Below, in pieces: positions 24,797 to 32,875 of a stretch of 39,796 bases of DNA. The number at the start of each line of letters is the position of its first letter. Positions within the stretch are counted from its first letter, which is position 1. The stretch is from Candidatus Pullilachnospira intestinigallinarum (GTDB lineage: Bacteria > Bacillota > Clostridia > Lachnospirales > Lachnospiraceae). The translations under genes were made by a program, and so were the position numbers. The DNA lies in contig DVIN01000022.1 of NCBI GenBank assembly GCA_018711275.1, positions 1-39,796 on the forward strand, in the 5' to 3' direction. The notes beneath the pieces are model-generated. The model was not told the origin of the DNA. It made no database searches and was given only the letters and a program-made list of their open reading frames with translations.

Positions 24797-26179
24797 ATGA
24801 TGTATACCATTGATTTTCAGTCCCCCATTCATATCCATTTTATCGGAATCGGCGGCATCAGCATGAGCGGGCTGGCCGAGATTCTGCTGAAGGAGGGATT
24901 TACGATTTCCGGCTCTGACGCCAAGGAAAGTCCTCTGACCAGGCACCTGGAAGAAAAGGGCGCGCGGCTTTTCTACGGACAGCGCGCCTCCAATATCATC
25001 GACGGTATCGACCTGGTAGTTTACACCGCCGCCATTCATCCGGACAATCCGGAATATGCCTGTGCCGTGGAGAAGGGGCTTCCCATGATGTCCCGGGCGG
25101 ATCTGCTGGGACAGATGATGAAAAATTATTCCATGCCCATCGCCGTATCCGGAACCCATGGAAAGACCACCACCACCTCCATGGCTTCTCAGATGCTGCT
25201 GGAGGGTGGTTTCGATCCTACCATCACGGTGGGCGGCATCCTTCCTTCCATCGGCGGCAATCTGCGTCTGGGGCATTCCGGCACCTTCATCACAGAGGCC
25301 TGCGAGTATACCAACAGTTTCTTAAGCTTCTTCCCGAAGATCAGCATTATCCTGAACATGGACGCGGATCATCTGGATTTCTTTAAAGATATCGACGATA
25401 TCCGCCATTCCTTCCGGCTGTTTGCCGAAAAGCTTCCGGCAGACGGTACGCTGATCATCAATGCGGACACCCCCTGTTGGGAGGATATCGCCCGCGACCT
25501 CCCCTGCGAGGTGATCACCTTCGGTCTGGAGCATCCGGCGGACTACACGGCAGCGGATATTACCTGGGATTCGCTGGGCCATCCCTCCTTCACCTGCCTG
25601 GCAGGCGGAAAACCGCTGGGAAGTTTCTCTCTGAAAGTTCCGGGGCTTCATAATGTATCCAATGCTCTGTCCGTTATCGCCCTGGGCCAGAAACTGGGGA
25701 TGGATACCGATGCTATCCGGCGCGGCATTATGGATTTTGCCGGCACTGACCGCCGGTTCCAGTATAAGGGGAAGGTGGGGGATGTGACCGTCATTGATGA
25801 TTACGCCCACCATCCCACGGAGATCCGGGCCACACTGACTTCCGCAAAGAATTATCCCCACAAAACCACCTGGTGCGTGTTCCAGCCTCACACCTACACC
25901 CGCACCAGAGCGCTGATGGATGACTTTGCCCGCGCGCTGTCACTGGCAGACCATGTGGTGCTGGCGGATATCTATGCCGCCAGGGAGACGGATACCCTGG
26001 GGATTTCTTCCAGAGACCTTATGGAACGGATCCGGAAACTGGGAACGCCCTGTGAATATTTCCCTACCTTTGATGAAATCGAAAACTATCTTCTGGAGCA
26101 CTGCGAACCCGGAGATCTGCTGATCACCATGGGCGCAGGAGATGTGTTCCAGATCGGAGAACGGCTGTTGGGGATGTGA
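24797..26179 (+). CDS. murC: UDP-N-acetylmuramate-L-alanine ligase MurC
   Basis: This cytoplasmic enzyme adds L-alanine to UDP-MurNAc, the first amino-acid step of peptidoglycan synthesis. The 460-residue protein has the N-terminal IHFIGIGGISMSGLAEILL (Rossmann fold), the ATP loop SGTHGKTTTTS (118-128), the middle-domain motif EACEYTNSFL, and DYAHHPTEI, the MurC-specific C-terminal motif. AAGGAG lies seven bases before the ATG. It has its own promoter and terminator. It lies outside any cell-wall cluster. Confidence 0.97.
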   Translation: MMYTIDFQSPIHIHFIGIGGISMSGLAEILLKEGFTISGSDAKESPLTRHLEEKGARLFYGQRASNIIDGIDLVVYTAAIHPDNPEYACAVEKGLPMMSRADLLGQMMKNYSMPIAVSGTHGKTTTTSMASQMLLEGGFDPTITVGGILPSIGGNLRLGHSGTFITEACEYTNSFLSFFPKISIILNMDADHLDFFKDIDDIRHSFRLFAEKLPADGTLIINADTPCWEDIARDLPCEVITFGLEHPADYTAADITWDSLGHPSFTCLAGGKPLGSFSLKVPGLHNVSNALSVIALGQKLGMDTDAIRRGIMDFAGTDRRFQYKGKVGDVTVIDDYAHHPTEIRATLTSAKNYPHKTTWCVFQPHTYTRTRALMDDFARALSLADHVVLADIYAARETDTLGISSRDLMERIRKLGTPCEYFPTFDEIENYLLEHCEPGDLLITMGAGDVFQIGERLLGM

Positions 26180-26238
26180 CGCCCCGCCGCCGGCCCCTGT
26201 GTCTTTGTATGATTTTGTCCCCAAACTGCGGACGAATG

Positions 26239-26276
26239 GCCGCCGCTGTCATTACTTTCGACAGCGGCGGCTTTTT
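26239..26276 (+). terminator. Terminator of murC
   Basis: GCCGCCGCTGTC (26239-26250) and GACAGCGGCGGC (26260-26271), a perfect 12-base stem, followed by five T. Confidence 0.9.
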
Positions 26277-26333
26277 CTGTAAAAATTTTTTATCCCCACT
26301 CAAAACTCCCTGTTTTATAAGGTTTCCGCGCAT

Positions 26334-26525
26334 TTATCCACATTATCCACAGGTTTATACACATTTTTGACGGGAAAATCTGTGGATCTGAATGTGCATA
26401 ACTCTGTTTACATAAAATATTACAAATATTTACAAAAAATTCGATTTCTCCGCCATTTATCGACAACAGCGAGTTGCAAATAATGACAGGCGGTATTTTA
26501 TTCCACAGTATCCACATTTTCCACA
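26334..26525. promoter_or_regulatory. Cluster of DnaA boxes with an AT-rich stretch
   Basis: Four perfect TTATNCACA boxes: TTATCCACA at 26334-26342 and 26343-26351 in direct tandem, TTATACACA at 26355-26363, and TTATGCACA on the minus strand at 26393-26401. One-mismatch boxes lie at 26457-26465, 26508-26516 and 26517-26525. Between them (26405-26440) is an AT-rich stretch. It lies between murC and the dnaD-like gene. It could be a DnaA-controlled promoter region or a DnaA-titration site; see the findings for whether it could be an origin. Confidence 0.8.
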
Positions 26526-26570
26526 TTTAACCGTTCCTATTCTTCTCTTCTTCCTGCTGAAAAATGTCTA

Positions 26571-26599
26571 TTTGATTTCTCCCAAGTCTGTGTTATAAT
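26571..26599 (+). promoter_or_regulatory. Sigma-A promoter of the dnaD-dnaC operon
   Basis: TTTGAT (26571-26576), 17 bases, TGT-TATAAT (26594-26599), an extended -10, just downstream of the DnaA boxes. The predicted start is near 26606. Confidence 0.75.
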
Positions 26600-26605
26600 G
26601 ACGGT

Positions 26606-26670
26606 GTCACAGAAATTTCAGTGACAGTGCGGCAAAACGCCCTGTCCTCAGGCATCTCATTTTCTGTGAC
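26606..26670 (+). ncRNA. Structured 5' leader of the dnaD-like gene
   Basis: GTCACAGAAA (26606-26615) pairs perfectly with TTTCTGTGAC (26661-26670), closing a loop of 45 bases that holds an inner hairpin GACAG-GCG / CGC-CTGTC (about 26623-26646). The same first arm can pair at nine of ten positions with TTTCAGTGAC (26615-26624), an alternative small hairpin. The element begins at the predicted transcription start and ends 57 bases before the ATG. It does not match any riboswitch class I know. Type given as ncRNA for lack of a better term; it is a cis-leader. Confidence 0.45.
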
Positions 26671-26727
26671 GCGATCTATATCTGATTTATCGATCTTACA
26701 CAGCGAAAGCGAGGATTTCAGAAGCCT

Positions 26728-27933
26728 ATGCAGCTTTCTTTGCACAATGGAAGCGCCTCCGGCGTGACGGTTGTATCCAATGTTTTTCTTGATTATTATA
26801 TGCCCCGTGCCAACGGGGAATTTGTAAAAATTTATCTGTATCTGCTGCGTCTGTTGGGCGCAGGGCAGGGAGAGCTGACACTGGCGGAAGTGGCGGATGT
26901 TTTCAGCTGCACGGAAACCGATATACTCCGGGCGCTTCGCTACTGGGAAGCCCAGCGGCTTCTGGTGCTGTCCGGCAATGCCTCCACACAGACTTCCGTG
27001 GATTTTCTGGAGCCCATGGCTCCGCCCAGGGAGCGCACGTTACATAATTTTTCCGGCGCGGATGCCGCATCCGCCGACGCAAAAAGCTCCATCAGCAGGG
27101 TTTCTTCGCAGAAACCTTCTTCTGCGCAGTCCCCTTCTGCCTCCGGGACATCCGGCTCAGAAAGTTCCGCACCGTCGAATTATGGAGATCGCCCCCGGAA
27201 AGCTGCTGTGTCGGAGCCGCGGACCGATATCTCTGCCGGACAGGCGGACAAGGACCGGGAGTCCGGCCGGCTCAGCGCCGACAAAGTCCGCCGGCTTAAA
27301 CAGGATGAAAATGTGATCCAGCTGCTGTTTATCGCAGAACAGTATCTGGGAAAAACCCTGTCTCCCTCGGAGACCTCCCGGCTTCTGTATTTTTATGAAG
27401 AACTGCATTTTTCTCCGGATCTTGTGGAATACTTAATTGAATACTGCGTATCCCGGGGAAGTAAAAGTATCCGCTATATGGAGAAGGTGGCGCTGGCCTG
27501 GCATGAGGCAGGCATCACCACCGTTTCCATGGCCAAGCAGGAAACCTCCGCATATAATAAAAACTATTTTTCCATTCTGCGGGCCTTTGGCATCAGCAAC
27601 CGGAATCCGGTGCAGTCTGAGATTTCCCTGATGAACCACTGGCTCAACGATTACGGATTCACACTGGACATTATCACGGAGGCCTGTTCCCGCACGGTAT
27701 CCCAGACAGGAAAGGCCAGCTTCCAGTACGCAGACAGTATTCTCTCCAAATGGAAAAAGAAGGGCGTCCGCCATCTGACGGATATTCAGGCGCTGGATAC
27801 GCTGCACCGGCAGGCACAGGCAGACCGGGCGGAGCAGAAAAACCGGAAGGCTGCCGCGCCCAACCGTTTCAACAATTTCCATCAGCGGGATTACGATTTT
27901 GACGAACTGGAAAAACAGCTTCTGAAACAGTAA
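26728..27933 (+). CDS. DnaD-domain primosome protein
   Basis: The 401-residue protein has an N-terminal winged-helix domain of the DnaB/DnaD type (FLDYYMPRANGEFVKIYLYLLR, then EVADVFSCTETDILRALRYWEAQRLL), a Ser/Pro-rich linker (about 95-180), a DnaD-like helical domain (about 200-345, with YFSILRAFGISNRNPVQSE and ITEACSRTVSQTGKASFQYADSIL) and a C-terminal DFDELEKQLL. Such proteins help load the replicative helicase at oriC and restart sites. It is followed 19 bases later by a helicase-loader-type ATPase. The ATG has a GAGG 13 bases upstream, a little far. Confidence 0.88.
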   Translation: MQLSLHNGSASGVTVVSNVFLDYYMPRANGEFVKIYLYLLRLLGAGQGELTLAEVADVFSCTETDILRALRYWEAQRLLVLSGNASTQTSVDFLEPMAPPRERTLHNFSGADAASADAKSSISRVSSQKPSSAQSPSASGTSGSESSAPSNYGDRPRKAAVSEPRTDISAGQADKDRESGRLSADKVRRLKQDENVIQLLFIAEQYLGKTLSPSETSRLLYFYEELHFSPDLVEYLIEYCVSRGSKSIRYMEKVALAWHEAGITTVSMAKQETSAYNKNYFSILRAFGISNRNPVQSEISLMNHWLNDYGFTLDIITEACSRTVSQTGKASFQYADSILSKWKKKGVRHLTDIQALDTLHRQAQADRAEQKNRKAAAPNRFNNFHQRDYDFDELEKQLLKQ

Positions 27934-27952
27934 TTATAAAGGAGAACATGCC

Positions 27953-28942
27953 TTGTCACTAAAGAATTCTCAGTATGACGCGATCATGCGCCAGTATAAT
28001 CAGCGGCAGCTGGAAAACCGGCACCAGCTGGATGAGCGGATCCGCACGGCCTATCGCCGGATTCCCCGGCTGGCCGAGATCGACCGGGAAATCGCGTCGG
28101 CCAGCATGGAAAAGGCCCGGCTGCTTCTGGGGGAAGCTGCCGGAGAGGATTTTGATCTGGACGCGCGGATTCAGGCGTTGTCCGGGGAACGAACACGGCT
28201 GCTTACCGAGTACGGATTTCCCGAGGACTATCTGAAGATGCAGTATACCTGCCCGTTGTGCCAGGATACCGGCTATGTGAATAACAGGAAGTGTGTCTGC
28301 TTCAGGAAAGCTGCCGTGGATCTTCTGTATACCCAGTCCAACATCCGGGATATCCTTCAGACGGAAAATTTTGAGCACTTTTCTTTTGATTATTATTCAA
28401 AGGACATCATCAGTCCCGCCACCGGCCTGTCCGCCCGCGAGACGGCTCAGGACGCGGTGCGCAGAGCCCGGGAGTTCATCCGGAATTTTGACGCCTCCTT
28501 TGAAAATCTGTTTCTTTACGGGGATACGGGTGTAGGAAAAACCTTTCTTTCACACTGCATCGCCAAAGAGCTGATTGATTCCGCCCACTGCGTGATTTAT
28601 TTTTCAGCCTTCGATCTGTTTGAGATGTTCGCCCGGAATACTTTTTCAGACTCCGAAGAAGCAGAGGATATGAACCGTTATATTTTTGACTGCGATCTTC
28701 TGATCATCGATGATCTGGGAACGGAGCTGACCAACAGTTTCGTGGCTTCACAGCTGTTTCTCTGCATTAATGAACGGATTATGCATCAGAAATCCACCAT
28801 CATATCCACCAACCTGACGCTGGAAAATTTCAAGGAAACTTATTCTGAGCGGGTATTTTCCAGAATTTCCAGCAGCTACACCATGATAAAACTTATTGGC
28901 AGCGATATACGCATCCAGAAAAAATTTTTAGGAGGAAACTAA
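27953..28942 (+). CDS. DnaC/DnaI-type helicase loader ATPase
   Basis: The 329-residue protein has a coiled N terminus (about 1-85), a zinc-binding cluster CPLC...CVC (Cys100, Cys103, Cys114, Cys116) as in DnaI, and an AAA+ ATPase with Walker A GDTGVGKT (190-197) and Walker B LLIIDDLGTE. It loads the replicative helicase. The start is TTG at 27953, with AAAGGAG eight bases before it; the ATG at 27948 is out of frame and gives only four codons. It stands between the DnaD-like gene and prs (one base gap), so an operon is clear. Confidence 0.9.
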   Translation: MSLKNSQYDAIMRQYNQRQLENRHQLDERIRTAYRRIPRLAEIDREIASASMEKARLLLGEAAGEDFDLDARIQALSGERTRLLTEYGFPEDYLKMQYTCPLCQDTGYVNNRKCVCFRKAAVDLLYTQSNIRDILQTENFEHFSFDYYSKDIISPATGLSARETAQDAVRRAREFIRNFDASFENLFLYGDTGVGKTFLSHCIAKELIDSAHCVIYFSAFDLFEMFARNTFSDSEEAEDMNRYIFDCDLLIIDDLGTELTNSFVASQLFLCINERIMHQKSTIISTNLTLENFKETYSERVFSRISSSYTMIKLIGSDIRIQKKFLGGN

Positions 28943-28943
28943 A

Positions 28944-30128
28944 ATGGCGCAAAACAATGTAAAAGATCTGCAGAAGCTTCCCGTAGGACGTCTGGGAATT
29001 ATCTCTCCCTACAGCTGCGAGTCCCTGGGACACAAGGTAGACGAGTATCTGGTTTCCTGGAGAAAAGGCAGCCAGAGCGGCCCGGATTCTTCCCTTCACC
29101 TGGACGGCTATGAACGGGACACTTACCTGATCCGTTCCGAACTGCCCCGCTTCGGTTCCGGCGAAGGCAAAGGAATGCTGCGGGAGTCCGTCCGCGGAGA
29201 CGACATTTACATTCTGATTGATGTGTGCAACTACAGCCTTACCTACACCGTAGCCGGCCATGTGAACCACATGTCTCCGGATGACCATTTCCAGAATCTG
29301 AAGCGGATCATCGCCGCCATCGCCGGAAAGGCCCGTCGGGTGAACGTAATTATGCCGTTCCTGTATGAAAGCCGTCAGCACCGCCGTTCCGGCCGGGAGT
29401 CCCTGGATTGCGCCATTGCGCTTCAGGAGCTGGTGAATATGGGCGTGGAAAATATTATTACTTTTGACGCCCATGACCCGCGAATCCAGAACGCCATTCC
29501 GCTTCATGGCTTTGAGACGGTGCAGCCCGCTTATCAGTTCATCAAAAACCTGCTGAGAAATCAGCCGGATCTGAAACTGGACAAGGATCATCTGATGGTG
29601 ATCAGTCCGGACGAGGGAGGCATGAGCCGTGCCATCTATCTGGCCAACAACATCGGTGTAGATATGGGTATGTTCTATAAACGCCGGGATTATTCCGTTA
29701 TCGTGGATGGCCGCAACCCCATCGTTGCCCATGAATTCCTGGGCGCGGACGTGCGCGGGAAAGACATGATTATCATTGACGATATGATCTCCTCCGGCGA
29801 CAGTATGCTGGAGGTAGCACAGCTTCTGAAGGAGCGGGGTGCCGCGAAGATCTTCATGTGCTCCACCTTCGGTCTGTTCACCAATGGTCTGAAGAAATTT
29901 GATGAATTTTATGAAAAAGGAATGTTCGACCGGATTCTTACCACAAATCTGATCTATCAGACGCCGGAATTGCTGGAACGTCCATATTATGTAAACTGTG
30001 ATATGAGCAAATATATCGCCCTGATCATCAACACCCTGAATCATGACGATTCCATCAGCAAGCTTCTGAATCCGGTGGAGCGGATCCAGAAGGTACTGAC
30101 GAAGTATCGGAATCATGAGAAGATCTGA
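28944..30128 (+). CDS. prs: Ribose-phosphate pyrophosphokinase (long form)
   Basis: This makes PRPP from ribose 5-phosphate and ATP for nucleotide, histidine and NAD synthesis. Visible: the ATP/Mg region MPFLYESRQHRRSGRESLDC with the RQHRR core, TFDAHDPRIQNAIP (as in the TVDLHA motif of the family), VISPDEGGMSRA and the PRPP loop MIIIDDMISSGDSM. At 394 residues it is some 80 longer than standard Prs (about 315), with extra sequence at the N terminus and C terminus. AGGAGG sits within the end of the helicase loader gene. Confidence 0.87.
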   Translation: MAQNNVKDLQKLPVGRLGIISPYSCESLGHKVDEYLVSWRKGSQSGPDSSLHLDGYERDTYLIRSELPRFGSGEGKGMLRESVRGDDIYILIDVCNYSLTYTVAGHVNHMSPDDHFQNLKRIIAAIAGKARRVNVIMPFLYESRQHRRSGRESLDCAIALQELVNMGVENIITFDAHDPRIQNAIPLHGFETVQPAYQFIKNLLRNQPDLKLDKDHLMVISPDEGGMSRAIYLANNIGVDMGMFYKRRDYSVIVDGRNPIVAHEFLGADVRGKDMIIIDDMISSGDSMLEVAQLLKERGAAKIFMCSTFGLFTNGLKKFDEFYEKGMFDRILTTNLIYQTPELLERPYYVNCDMSKYIALIINTLNHDDSISKLLNPVERIQKVLTKYRNHEKI

Positions 30129-30167
30129 GGATCTTCGGGAATCTGATCTTTCTGTCCGATAAACGGC

Positions 30168-30239
30168 AAAAACCGCCGGGAAATACCGGGCGCCACCGCA
30201 GAATCATGCAAGGCAGCGCCGGTCATTTCCGGCGGTTTT
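30168..30239. terminator. Long hairpin terminator between prs and nfo
   Basis: AAAACCGCCGG pairs with CCGGCGGTTTT, and an inner ACCGGGCG/CGCCGGT extends the stem, over about 72 bases. Runs of four to five T on both strands make it bidirectional. Confidence 0.8.
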
Positions 30240-30287
30240 CTATTCTTCATATACCAATAAGAATCCGCACAATATACCTTTTCCTGG

Positions 30288-31121
30288 TTACTTTTCCATG
30301 CATTCCCGCAGCATCTGAATCTCCCGGGCATACCCATCCAGTTCATTGGGCGTCTCAAGATATATCGGTATCCCCTGAAGCTGCGGATGATTGATGATCC
30401 GCTCAAAGGTCCCCATCCCGATGGATCCCTCCCCGATTTTCTCGTGGCGGTCCTTATGGCTGGCAAAGGGATTCTTGCTGTCATTCATGTGTATGGCCTT
30501 CAGCCTGTCCAGTCCGATCACACGGTCAAACTGTTCCAGCACACCATCCAGGTCGTTGACAATATCATAACCCGCATCATACACATGGCAGGTATCCAGA
30601 CAGACGCCCATCAGCTGCTGCAGTTCCACCAGATCCAGAATCTCCCGAAGTTCCTCAAAGCTGCGCCCCACCTCGGTTCCTTTTCCGGCCATGGTCTCCA
30701 GCAGCACCGTTGTATGCTGCCCGGGCTTTAATATCTGGTTCAGTGTCGCGGCAATCTGCCGGATCCCTTCCTTCGCCCCCTGTCCCACATGGCTTCCCGG
30801 ATGAAAATTGTAGCAGTTCCCAGGCACATACTCCATCCGCTTCAGATCATCCTCCATGGTTTCCAGGGCAAATTCCCGGGTTCTTTCATCCTTTGAACAG
30901 GCGTTCAGCGTATATGGCGCATGGGCCAGAATCTGGCTGATATCGTTTTGATCGGCATATTCCAGAAAAGCGGCCACATCCTTCTCGTCAATCGCCTTCG
31001 CCCGGCTTCCCCGGGGATTCCTGGTAAAAAACTGAAAGGTATTGGCTCCGATTGATACCGCCGTTTTTCCCATCTTCAGAAATCCTCCCGAGGAGGATAA
31101 ATGACATCCTATTCTTAACAT
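30288..31121 (-). CDS. nfo: Endonuclease IV (AP endonuclease)
   Basis: This cuts DNA at abasic sites in base-excision repair and needs metal ions. The 277-residue protein shows [78 protein letters not shown] and PIYLETPNE: the metal ligands and hallmark segments of Nfo. The ATG at 31121 was preferred to TTG at 31130. Its length is close to E. coli Nfo (285). It follows the SbcC-like gene by 57 bases in the same direction. Confidence 0.95.
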   Translation of the reverse strand: MLRIGCHLSSSGGFLKMGKTAVSIGANTFQFFTRNPRGSRAKAIDEKDVAAFLEYADQNDISQILAHAPYTLNACSKDERTREFALETMEDDLKRMEYVPGNCYNFHPGSHVGQGAKEGIRQIAATLNQILKPGQHTTVLLETMAGKGTEVGRSFEELREILDLVELQQLMGVCLDTCHVYDAGYDIVNDLDGVLEQFDRVIGLDRLKAIHMNDSKNPFASHKDRHEKIGEGSIGMGTFERIINHPQLQGIPIYLETPNELDGYAREIQMLRECMEK

Positions 31122-31177
31122 TGCATCCAAATTCCTTTCCTGAGTATCCTATGAGCGGCCGCATGGCCTGTACCCTT

Positions 31178-32875
31178 TCATTCCTTCGCTTCCTCCAGAA
31201 AGATTTCTTTTACTGCGATCCCTTCCCGGCGGGCCAGTCGGACCTCTCTGGTATGACAGGTAAAGATCAGCGTCTGCCGTTCCTGGCTGGCCAGCCACTT
31301 CATAGCAGCGGTAAGCCGCTCCTCGTCATACATGGCAAATACCTCATCCAGCAGAATCGGCAGCGGTTCTTCCTGACAGAGAATTTCCCCCACCGCCATC
31401 CGCAGAGCAAAATACACCTGTTCCACCGTTCCGCGGCTGAGGCTGGAAAGGGGAATCAGATGATCCCGGGTGCCCAGCTCCATATTCATCTCCCGGTCCA
31501 GCGATACCTGCGCGTATTTTCCATTGGTAAGCTGGGACAGGATTTCTCCCATCCGGCCCCGCAGCTTGCCTCCGGCTTTCAGCCGGATATCTCCGGACAG
31601 AGTTTCCAGAGTTTCCAGCGCCAGATTCAGGCTGTTGATTTCCAGCTGACACTCCGCCGCCTCCGGATCCTTCCCGGACAATTCCTCGTAATCTTCCCGG
31701 ATGTTTTCCTCTTCTGTGTTTTTTTCCTGTATCTGGCGCTCCAGTTCCTCCAGCCGGCCCTGCAGACGTTTCCGTTCGTCATCCATCCGGCGTGCCGTTT
31801 CCGTCTCCTCCGGTTGCTTTCGGCTCTCTTCCCCGGCGGATCCATGGAGTTCCTCCCGCTCTCTGCGTTCCTCTGCACGGCCGCTGCCCTTAAACAGATA
31901 GACCGCGGAAATTGCCATGATTCCCAGCCAGGCCACCACAGCCCGGGCGATCACGGAGATTTGCCAGGGATTCCACAGGGCCAGCAGGATCAGCAGCAGA
32001 CCGGCAGCCCACACCGCCAGTCTTCCGTAAACGCGGGCAGGAAGCCGGTACTCTGACTCTGTCCCACGCTTCCTCTCCGACGCGCTTCCGGTCGCCTTTT
32101 CCCGTCCCTCCTTCCGGGTCGTGTTCTCTATAGCCTTCGGGGAGTCGGTCTCTGACCGGGATTTTTTTTCCATTTCCAGCGCGCTTTCCGTCTCTTCCAT
32201 CTGCGCTTTGGCGGCTGCCCGCTGACTTTCCAGGTTTTCCCGTTCCTTTTTGGCGTATTCCATCCGTTCCAGAAGCCGGCGGCAGCCATCCTCCTGCCGC
32301 CGCAGAGCGTCCTGTTTTTTCTTTTCCCATTCCCGCCGTTTCTTTTTCAGCGTCTCCGCCGCGGCCTGAATGTTCAGATCTCCGTCCAGACCTCCCTCAA
32401 AGCCGGACATCCGGTTCTGTAGTTCCCGGATCAGCCCGGCATCGGTCTCGCTGGACAGCTGGCCCACCGATACCGTATTGTCATAGATATTCTCGCTGAT
32501 CTCCCCCAGAAGCATCTGAAGATCGCCGTCCTCTATGGACAGTTTCTCCCCATCCGTAACACATACCAGGGAAGCCCGCACATCATTTTTATAAAAACTG
32601 CGCTCCAGGCGGAATTCCTTTCCGCCGCTCTCAAACCAGAGTACGCCGGAAAAATCCGCAGGCCTCTCCCATGGCTCATACCGGCTGTAGCTATCCGTCC
32701 TGGCCGCGCGGCCTCTCTGGCGGGTGATTCCGAAAAGCATGCTGCGAATAAAGGCATGGAGCGTGGATTTCCCGCTTTCATTGGGGCCGTACACAATGTT
32801 GATTCCGTCCCCGAAAGTAATCTTCCGGTCTTTCAGTTTTCCAAAACTTTTGATATAAATCTGTGTCAGTTTCAT
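31178..32875 (-). CDS. SbcC/YhaN-like ATPase with a membrane hairpin
   Basis: The 565-residue protein is an SMC/Rad50-type ATPase: Walker A GPNESGKST (30-38), Q-loop region VSVGQLSS (near 139), the ABC signature SSLSRGTVEQVYFA and Walker B ILLDEVF. Coiled coils flank the centre. In place of a zinc hook (no CXXC) it has two hydrophobic segments (about 285-301 and 306-328), as in B. subtilis YhaN, which suggests anchoring to the membrane. It is much shorter than YhaN (about 960). The start ATG overlaps the stop of the SbcD-like gene (ATGA), so the two form a complex-encoding pair. Confidence 0.85.
   Translation of the reverse strand: MKLTQIYIKSFGKLKDRKITFGDGINIVYGPNESGKSTLHAFIRSMLFGITRQRGRAARTDSYSRYEPWERPADFSGVLWFESGGKEFRLERSFYKNDVRASLVCVTDGEKLSIEDGDLQMLLGEISENIYDNTVSVGQLSSETDAGLIRELQNRMSGFEGGLDGDLNIQAAAETLKKKRREWEKKKQDALRRQEDGCRRLLERMEYAKKERENLESQRAAAKAQMEETESALEMEKKSRSETDSPKAIENTTRKEGREKATGSASERKRGTESEYRLPARVYGRLAVWAAGLLLILLALWNPWQISVIARAVVAWLGIMAISAVYLFKGSGRAEERREREELHGSAGEESRKQPEETETARRMDDERKRLQGRLEELERQIQEKNTEEENIREDYEELSGKDPEAAECQLEINSLNLALETLETLSGDIRLKAGGKLRGRMGEILSQLTNGKYAQVSLDREMNMELGTRDHLIPLSSLSRGTVEQVYFALRMAVGEILCQEEPLPILLDEVFAMYDEERLTAAMKWLASQERQTLIFTCHTREVRLARREGIAVKEIFLEEAKE

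Noticed and set aside
26180-26727. Chromosomal origin oriC
   Set aside because: Boxes and an AT-rich stretch are present, but no dnaA, dnaN or rpmH is near, and gene directions do not diverge from here. A whole-genome skew would decide.
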